A DNA stretch of 13,632 nt from Acanthamoeba sp. SK_2022b (lineage: Eukaryota > Discosea > Longamoebia > Acanthamoebidae): NCBI GenBank assembly GCA_027943245.1, contig JANDJZ010001036.1, positions 1 through 13,632 on the forward strand. Direction: 5' to 3'. The notes under the pieces were generated by a model. The model did not search any database. It was not told where the DNA came from and was given only the letters and a program-made list of their open reading frames with translations. The translations under genes were made by a program, and so were the position numbers. Positions within the stretch are counted from its first letter, which is position 1. The number at the start of each line of letters is the position of its first letter. Positions 7,480 to 13,632 of this stretch are shown here, one piece after another.

Positions 7480-8384
7480 CATTTTTCACCAAAAATAATT
7501 TTATCTGAGAACAGGAACCTGCCAGAGAAGCAACGGATCACCATCAGCAACATCAACATTGCTGGCTGGCGGCTCATGGATGCTGAACACAAGATGGCAG
7601 TGCTCCACCATTGGAAGCAGTGGCATGATCAAACACCAAAATATGGTATATACCTCCTCTGCTCCCTGCTCTCAATAGCCCACTCACTTTTTGTACCCCA
7701 CATGTCCGTTCCTCTCCTCCCTTATTAAGAACTGGGATATCGTTCAAGGGCAGCTCCAGCATGTGCATATGTCCAAGCTCAAGCTGCAGGGCTTACCTGT
7801 CTCCAGCCAGGAGCACTTCAGCAGATTATTACTGAAACTGCTACCTGTTGCCATGTCACCATCACCCCTGAGGACATCTTCTACAAGGCTGCTGACTTCT
7901 GGGCAGATCATCCTGCCCTTTCCCACATCCCTCAATCACGAGTGTCTTCTACTGCCTGAATTCTACCCTTGCTGCTCTGCAGATTGAATGGGAGCTATGC
8001 CAGAGGGGTGACAGCATCTCCACCACTTCAGGTAGGCCCTCTAAGAAGCTGAGTATTTCAACTGCTGAGAAGGTACTAGTTCCTTTCTCCAATTTGAGCA
8101 GAGCGTTATCTCTAACCTCTTCTAATTTCTCAGGAGCTTCTTAAGCAACTAGGCGTTTCTGAGCAGGAGTTGGTGGAGGAGGAAGAGGCTGAGGAGACCA
8201 TAAGCCAGGATCTTCTTGCCTCTCAACCTCCAGCTACTGCAGCTGCTGCACCATCTGCTGTTCCAGGTGAGGCACCCTCAATGTTGTGTTTTGTTTGGCA
8301 GTGTTCTTACACACCCCTTCTTTCATTCTTTCACATCAAGCTTTACCCTCTGAGACTCCCAGCAAGAAGCCAAAGCCCACCTGA
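7480..8384 (+). CDS. 3' part of a five-exon gene for an unrecognised protein with acidic region and basic tail
   Basis: Proposed exons 7480-7645, 7730-7941, 7983-8072, 8134-8266 and 8341-8384 total 645 bp, 214 residues plus TGA, with no frame break. Junctions: TAT G|GTATAT to TTAAG|AA (phase 1), CGA|GTGTCT to CTGCAG|ATT (41-bp intron), AAG|GTACTA to TTCTCAG|GAG (phase 0), CCAG|GTGAGG to CATCAAG|CT (phase 1). Exon 1 has AGWRLMDAEHKMAVLHHWKQ, exon 2 YRSRAAPACAYVQAQAAGLT and PEDIFYKAADFWADHPALSH. Residues about 166-177 are acidic (EQELVEEEEAEE), then an Ala/Pro linker and the tail PSKKPKPT. This suggests a soluble, perhaps nuclear or DNA-associated protein, but I name no family. The 5' end is unknown. 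If the 41-bp intron is instead exon (VFYCLNSTLAALQ), a frameshift is needed. Another frame past 8384 (PPEEKKALLEASRIERDK) also looks coding, so the C-terminus is uncertain. Confidence 0.55.
7942..7982 (+). other. Candidate 41-bp intron
   Basis: GTGTCT at the left and a pyrimidine-rich tract ending CTGCTCTGCAG at the right. Removing it joins PQSR to IEWELCQRG in frame, and its length (not a multiple of 3) exactly accounts for the frame change. The other introns of the gene are 84, 61 and 74 bp, so 41 is short. The alternative is a one-base indel in a continuous exon. Confidence 0.4.
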
Positions 8385-8788
8385 AGAGAAGAAGGCCCTT
8401 CTTGAGGCAAGCAGAATAGAAAGAGATAAGTGCCCTTCCTGCATTCACATACCTCATCACTCACATGGTGTCAACCTGCCTGGAAATCAAGAAACAACCA
8501 GTACAACTTTTACCTTATACTTCCCATTTAATTCGTTCTCAAATCTGACATGTGTTGGATTTAGCTCAACAACAAATGTCGGATTTTGTATTGCCTCAAA
8601 TCCAACAAGCATTGGATTTTGTATTGGCCAAATCCAACATGTGTCAGATTATGTATTGCCTCAAATCCTACACACATTGGATTTTGATTCTTTCTCTTTT
8701 GGACCTACTTTGACCTTCTGCTTGCTCCACATTTCTTCTTATCAAGTTCCTTTCTCCCACATTCTACCATTCCCTTTTCCTTTCCTAG
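8385..8788 (+). other. No firm gene; possible intron holding the tandem palindromes
   Basis: After the proposed stop at 8384 there is a charged reading (KKALLEASRIERDK, to about 8430), then AT-rich DNA with the palindrome array, then a pyrimidine-rich run ending TTTCCTAG at 8788, immediately before the next coding fragment. It may be an intron between 8430 and 8789. The long plus-strand open frame across it (8170-8847) mixes intron and exon sequence and is not a protein. Confidence 0.35.
8541..8684 (+). repeat. Five tandem palindromic motif copies, period about 32 bp
   Basis: Copies start at 8541 (AAATCTGACATGTGTTGGAT), about 8567 (degenerate), 8598 (AAATCCAACAAGCATTGGAT), 8630 (AAATCCAACATGTGTCAGAT) and 8663 (AAATCCTACACACATTGGAT). 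Each is an inverted repeat of AAATCCAA/TTGGATTT type around 6 bases, joined by a short linker (TTGTATTGCCTC). Together they could form a row of small stem-loops. Confidence 0.8.
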
Positions 8789-8980
8789 CTCTCCATCTAC
8801 ATGCACGATATTGCCCTTCACAACGTGGACATTCCTCTCAACACTAACACTGAGGATTCTATACAAGGACCACGGCATTGGAATCTACATCACCCCTTCT
8901 GCAGTCAACTTTGCTGCATCCATCTGTGCACTCATCCTCCCTCACTCTTTGCCACACTCTCACCTTCCTCTACTCACTGT
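8789..8980 (+). pseudogene. Coding fragment truncated by the GTGGTG array
   Basis: After acceptor-like TTTCCTAG (8788) the frame reads LSIYMHDIALHNVDIPLNT up to about 8855, then needs a one-base shift to continue as LYKDHGIGIYITPSAVNFAA and SICALILPHSL before running into GTGGTGGTG at 8978. Both pieces have normal protein composition, so one decayed exon is likelier than chance. It may be a further exon of the 7480-8384 gene. No family recognised. The 3' end is lost in the array. Confidence 0.35.
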
Positions 8981-9231
8981 GGTGGTGTTGTGGTGGTGGT
9001 GTTGTGGTGGTGTTGTGGTGGTGTTGTGATGGTGTTGTGATGGTGTGGTGGTGATGGTGGTGGTGGTGTTGTGGTGGTGTTGTGGTGGTGTTGTGATGGT
9101 GTTGTGATGGTGTGGTGATGGTGTTGTGGTGGTGCGGTGGTGTGGTGATGGTGTGGTGATGTTGGAGTGGTTGTGGTGATGTTGTGGTGATGTTGTGGTG
9201 TTGTTGTGGTGTTGTTGTGGTGTTGTTGTGG
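8978..9231 (+). repeat. GTGGTG-type array, 8- and 11-bp units
   Basis: TG-rich array built of GTGGTGTT-like 8-bp and TTGTGGTGTTG-like 11-bp words; three identical 11-bp units stand near 9194-9226. It begins within the 3' end of the 8789 coding fragment. Confidence 0.9.
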
Positions 9232-9252
9232 GCACATTGTAGATCCTATAGG

Positions 9253-9611
9253 GGGTGTTGTGGGGCATGTTGTGGGGCATGTTGTGGTGATGGTGTGGGT
9301 CATGTTGTGGGGCATGTTGTGGTGATGGTGTGGGTCATGTTGTGGGTCATGTAGGGCATGTTGTAGGCATGTTGTGGGTCATGTTATAGGAATGTTGTAG
9401 GCATGTTGGGGGCATGTTGTAGGGCATGTGGTAGGTTGTGTAGGGCATGTTGTGGGTCATGTTGTAGGTCAAAGGGCATGTTGTGGGGCATGTTGTGGGT
9501 CATATAAGGGGTGTTGAGGGCATGTTGTGGGTCATGTTGTAGGTTGTGTAGGTCCTGTTGTAGGCATGTTGTGGGCATGTTGTGGGTCATGTTGTGGGTC
9601 AGGTTGAGGGT
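9253..9611 (+). repeat. Distinct array of 11-12-bp CATGTTGTGGG units
   Basis: About 30 imperfect copies of CATGTTGTGGGT / CATGTTGTAGG, different in content from the arrays on either side, separated from the previous array by the short unique piece CACATTGTAGATCCTATA. The minus-strand His/Asn/Met-rich frames here are artefacts. Confidence 0.85.
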
Positions 9612-9612
9612 C

Positions 9613-9735
9613 ATCTACCAACCTACCAACCAACCACCCTATCAACCTACCAACCTACAGACCACCCAATCAACCAATCAACCAACCTACCAACCAACCT
9701 ATCAACCACCCAACCAATCAACCTATCAATACCAA
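9613..9735 (+). repeat. CCAA/CCTA tetranucleotide array
   Basis: Runs of CAAC, CTAC and CAAT words with a 4-bp rhythm (ACCAACCTACCAACC). The + strand turns C/A-rich here. At its left edge GGTTG (9602-9606) can pair with CAACC (9619-9623), a weak stem. It is not a regular telomere repeat. Confidence 0.8.
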
Positions 9736-9743
9736 AACACCAC

Positions 9744-9763
9744 CATCACCGCGTATGGTGATG
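9744..9763. repeat. Hairpin at a strand switch
   Basis: CATCACC (9744-9750) and GGTGATG (9757-9763) are perfect 7-bp arms around GCGTAT, at the change from C/A-rich back to T/G-rich. Confidence 0.75.
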
Positions 9764-12662
9764 TTCGTAGTTTCTTGGTTGTGTTGTGCTGGTGGTGTAG
9801 TGGTGTTGGTGGTGTTGTGTTGTGTTGTAGTAGTGTTGTGCTGGTGTTGTAGTGGTGTTGGTGGTGTTGCGTTTTTGAGGTGATGTTGTGGTGTTGATGT
9901 GGTGCTGGGTGCAGGGTATTGTGGTGATGTTGTGGTGTGATGCTGGGGTGTTGGGGTGGTGTTGTGGTGCTGTTGTGGTGGTGATATTGTGATGGTGTTG
10001 TGGTGATATTGTGGTAGTGGTGGTGTGGTGGTGTGGTGGTGTGGTGGTGTTGTGAGTTGATGTTGTGGTGGGGTTGTGGTGATGTTGTGGTGTGATGTTG
10101 GGGTGTTGTGGTGCTGTTGTGGTGCTGTTGTGGTGGTGATGTTATGGTAGTGGTGTTGTGGTGTTGTGGTGGGTGATATGGTGGTGGTGTGGTGATGTTG
10201 TGGTGTGGTTGTATGGTGATGGTGTGATGGCGTTATGGTTGGTGTTGTGGTGATGGTGTGGAGTTGCTGTGGTGTTGTGATGTGGTGTTGTGGTGTTGCT
10301 GTGGTGTTGTGGCGTTGTCATGGTGATGTTGTTGTGTTAAGATGTTGTGGCGGTGGGTTGTGGTGGTAGTCTTGTGATGATATGGTTGGTGGTGCTGCTG
10401 TGCTATTGTAGTTGTGATGGTGTGGTGGCGTTGTGGTGATAGGGTGTTGTGGTGATGATGAGGTGTTGGTGTGGTGATGTGGTGGTTGTGTTGTGATGGT
10501 GTGGTGATGTGGTGATGTTGGTGGTGTGGTGGTGGTGATGTTGTGTGGTGCTGATGTGGTGGTGTTGTTGTGGTGGTGTTGTGATGTTGTGATGTTGTAG
10601 TGATGTTGTTGTGGTGATGGTTGTGGTTATGGTGGTGTAGTGGTGTTGTTCTGGTGGTGGTGATACGGTGTTGGTGTGGTGATGTTGTGGTGGTGTGATG
10701 TTGTGGTGATGTTGTGGTGGTGTTATGGTGTTGGTGTGGTGATGTTGTGGTGATGTGGTGGTGTTGTGCTGTTGTGGTGGTGATGTTGTAACGATGGAGG
10801 AGTGGTGGTGATGTGGTGGTGGTGATGTGGTGATATTGTGGTGATGTGGTGATGTGGTGATGTTGTGCTGGTGGGGTGGTGATGTGGTAGTGTTGTGGTG
10901 GTGTGGTGATGTGGTGTGGTGATGTGGTGTGGTGTAGTGATGATGTGGTGGGTGTGCTGTGGTGTTTGTGTGGTGGTGTTGTGGTGTTGGTGATGTGGTT
11001 GTGTTGTGGTGATGGTGTGGTGCTGGTTATGGTGATGGTGGTGTGGTAGTGTGGTGATGGTTTTGTGGTGATGGTGTGTGTTGTGATGTATGCTTTGTGG
11101 TGAAGAGTAAATGTGGTGGTGTTGTGGTGCTGTAGTGGTTGATGTTATGGTGTTGTTTTGATGTTGTAGTGGTGTTGTGGTGATCTTTGGTGATGTGTTC
11201 TGGTGATCTGGTGATGTAGTGGCGTTGTGGTGATGTGGTGGTGTTTGTGGTGGTGTTGTGGTGATGTTGTGGTGATGTTGTGGTTATGTTGTGGTGATGG
11301 TGTGGTGATGTGGTGGTGGTGTTGTGGTGATGTTATGATGGTGAGATCGTGTGGTGGTGTGGTGGTGATGTGGTGATGTTTTGCTGATGGCGTTGTGTGG
11401 TGGTGATGTGGTGTGGTGATGTGGTGTAATGTTGTGGTGGTGATGTGGTGATGCTGTGGTGTTGTGGTGTTGTTGTGGTGTGGTTGTGTGATGGTGTTGG
11501 TCTGTTGGAGAGATGTTGTGGTGGTGATGTTGTGGTGATGTTGTGGTATTTTGGGCTGTTTTGGTGTTGTTGTGGTTGTGGTGATGTTATAGTGGTGTTG
11601 TGGTGCTGTTATTGGTGTGTTGTGGTAGTGTGCTATTGTGATGTGGTGTTGTGGTGATGTAGTTGTGGTGGTGTGGGGTTGTAGTGGTGTTGTGGTGTTG
11701 TAGTGGTGATGTGGCGGTGATGTAGTGGGGGTGTGGTTTAGTGGTGTTGTGGTATTGTTATGGTGTTGGAATGAGATAGTGGTCGTGTTGGGGGATGTAG
11801 TGGTGCTGGTGTGGGTGTGGTGGTGTTGGTGTTGGTGTTGTGGTGATAGTATGGTGATGTTGTGATGTGGTGTAATGGTTATGTGGTGGTGATGTTGTGG
11901 TGATGTTTTGGTGTGGTTGTTGGTGATGGTGCTGTTGTGGTGATGGTAATGGTGTAGTTGTGGATGTTGTGGTGATGTTGTGATGTGGTGGTGGATGGTG
12001 TGTTGTGGTGATGGTGTGGTGATGGTGTTGTGGTGTTGTGGTGTGGTGATGATGGTGTGATGATGGTGTTGTGATGGTGTTGTGGTGTTGTAGTGGTGTG
12101 GTGATGGTGGTGTGGTGTTGTGATGGTGTTGTGGTGTTGTAGTGGTGTGGTGATGGTGGTGTGGTGATGGTGGTGTGGTGATGGTGTTGTGGTGTGGTGG
12201 TGATGGTGTTGTGATGGGGTGGTGTGATGGTGTTGTGATGGTGTTGTGGTGATGTAGTGGTAATTGTGTTATGATGTAGTGGTGATTGTGTTGTGATGTA
12301 GTGGTGATGGTGATGGTGTTGTGGTGGTGTGGGGATGTGGTGGTGGTGGTGGTGGGTGGTGTGTTGTGGTGGTGCTGTAGTTGTGGTGATGTTGTGGTGT
12401 GGTGGTGGTGTTGGGATGATGTCGTTAGAACCTGGTGCAGGTGGTTGTTGTGATGTTGTGGTGGGGTTGGTATTGTGGTGCTGTGGTTGTAGTGGTGGTG
12501 TTGTTGTGGTGGCTGGTGTTGTGGTGCTGTGGTTGTAGTGGTGGTGTTGTGATGATGCTGTTGTGGTGGTGGATGGTGTGTTGTGGTGGTGGTGTTGTGA
12601 TGGTGTTGTGGTGGTATAGTGGTGATGTTGTGATGGTGTTGTGGTGATGGTGTGGTGGTGTT
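9757..12662 (+). repeat. Main GTGGTG array, about 2.9 kb
   Basis: Long irregular array of GTGGT, GTGGTGAT/GTGGTGTT and GTGGTGATGTT words, strongly G/T-rich on the + strand with almost no C. Short interruptions exist (for example around 12421-12440). No gene, RNA gene or non-repeat island longer than about 40 bp is visible. The frames it leaves open (Val/Cys/Trp/Gly-rich) are composition artefacts. Confidence 0.9.
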
Positions 12663-12914
12663 GTGATGATGGTGGTGGTGGTGGTGGTGGTCAGGTGGTG
12701 GTGGTGGTGGTGGTGGTGGTGGTGGTGGTGGTGAGGTGAGGTGAGGTGGTGGGGGTGGTGGTGGTGGTGGTGGTGGTGAGGTGAGGTGGTGGTGGTGGTG
12801 GTGGTGAGGTAGTGGTGGTGGTGGTGGTCAGGTGGTGGTGGTGGTGGTCAGGTGGTGGTGGTGGTGGTCAGGTGGTGGTGGTGGTGGTCAGGTGGTGGTG
12901 GTGGTGGTCAGGTG
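12663..12914 (+). repeat. (GGT)n tract with exact 20-bp CA(GGT)6 units
   Basis: Near-pure GGT runs, with GAGGT interruptions near 12732-12746 and 12778-12786. From 12829 the dinucleotide CA recurs every 20 bp (12829, 12849, 12869, 12889, 12909), giving four exact CA(GGT)6 units. The + strand has many closely spaced GG pairs that could form two-layer G-quadruplexes. Confidence 0.9.
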
Positions 12915-13209
12915 GTGGTGTTGCTGTGGTTGTGTTGTGGTGGGGTTGTGGTGTTGTGGTGTTGTAGCGGTGTTGTGGTGTTGTGGTGTGGTAATGTTGG
13001 GTGTTGTGGTGGTGTGGTGTTTGGTGTTAGGGTGTGGTGTTGTGTTATCATTGTTGTGGAATGGTGGGGAGTTGTAGTTGTCGTTGATGTGATGTAGTGG
13101 TGATGGTTTGGTGTTGTGGGGTGTGGTGATGTTGTGGTGATGGTTTGGTGTTGTGGTGGTGGTGTGGTTTTGTGGTGGTGTGGTGATGTAGTGGTGGCGT
13201 TGTGATGAT
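12915..13209 (+). repeat. GTGGTG array continuing to the last strand switch
   Basis: Same word set as 9757-12662, with a less regular piece around 13045-13095 (ATCATTGTTGTGGAATGG). Confidence 0.85.
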
Positions 13210-13240
13210 GATGTGTCCACCATCACCACAACACCACCAC
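13191..13240. repeat. Hairpin at the last strand switch
   Basis: 13191-13209 (GTGGTGGCGTTGTGATGAT) pairs with 13222-13240 (ATCACCACAACACCACCAC) at 17 of 19 positions, with a 12-base loop. The array reverses strand here. Confidence 0.75.
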
Positions 13241-13632
13241 AACACCACAACACCACCACAACAGGACAACATCACCACAACATCACCACCACAACACCCT
13301 CACCACAACTCCCTCACCACTACACCATCACCACATCACCACACCACCACACCACACCACAACACCACACCAACACCACCACAACATAACCACACCACCA
13401 CACCACCACACCACCACAACACCCTCACCACAACACCACCACCACCACCACAACATACCCACACCACCACCACCACAACACCTCACAGCATCGCCACCTG
13501 CCACAGCACCATGCAACACCACCACCACTTTACACCATCCACCACCCACACCATCACAACACCACCACAACACCAACACCACACCACCACAACACCACCA
13601 CAACACCATCACAACACCACCACAACACCAAC
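13222..13632 (-). repeat. CA-rich array to the window end
   Basis: ACCACAACACCACC words, the reverse complement in character of the preceding array, continuing past the right edge. Small interruptions near 13485-13545 (CACAGCATCGCCACCTGCC). No gene seen. Confidence 0.9.

Noticed and set aside
8170..8847. 225-residue plus-strand open frame
   Set aside because: It starts in a real exon but reads through a predicted intron and the palindrome array; the splice model explains the exon better.
9613..9735. Telomeric repeat
   Set aside because: CCAA/CCTA words are irregular, internal, short and do not match a steady telomere unit.
12829..12914. CRISPR-like regular spacing of 20 bp
   Set aside because: The units are identical throughout with no unique spacers; it is a plain tandem repeat.
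9511..13612. Open frames of 60-125 residues in the long arrays, both strands
   Set aside because: Same artefact; frames overlap on both strands and follow the repeat units.

Overview
The window looks like nuclear DNA of a eukaryote, probably an alga or other protist; I cannot place it further. The basis is GT-AG introns whose phases agree across exons, Ty1/copia and PIF/Harbinger-type element remains, and about 6 kb of simple-sequence arrays. No bacterial operon structure, RNA gene or CRISPR array is visible. Much of the non-repetitive DNA is mobile-element or decayed coding sequence.

Layout. 1-908 (+): GC-rich 3' part of a spliced gene for a small, very hydrophobic protein, with CT-rich introns. 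1051-2111: a complete, compact DNA transposon with 3-bp target duplication, about 22-bp terminal inverted repeats and a minus-strand DDE transposase interrupted by one TGA. 2445-3110 (+): a frameshifted Ty1/copia reverse-transcriptase fragment. 3103-4569: simple-sequence array that changes strand twice. 4570-5869 (-): a frameshifted, spliced pseudogene with a SAP-like segment, an acidic stretch and a DUF7869-like region. 5870-6500 (-): weaker coding remnants. 6882-7046 and 7480-8384 (+): an unrecognised coding segment and the 3' part of an unrecognised multi-exon gene. 8789-8980 (+): another coding fragment, cut off by the next array. 8978-13632: about 4.65 kb of GTGGTG-type array, with strand switches near 9613, 9751 and 13215.

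Two patterns cut across the genes. First, a roughly 22-bp palindrome (AAATCYRAYGCRTGTYRGAT and variants) occurs about twelve times, in clusters at 5136-5356, 6583-6829 and 8541-8684, the first inside a predicted intron. Second, four of the five strand switches in the arrays sit on a clear short hairpin, and three coding fragments (copia RT, DUF7869-like, the 8789 exon) end at an array edge. This suggests repeat expansion or invasion that truncated genes and changed strand by fold-back copying.

I see no cooperating pathway. The strongest items are the small transposon, the palindrome family, the strand-switch hairpins, and the 7480-8384 gene model, whose five exons stay in one frame.
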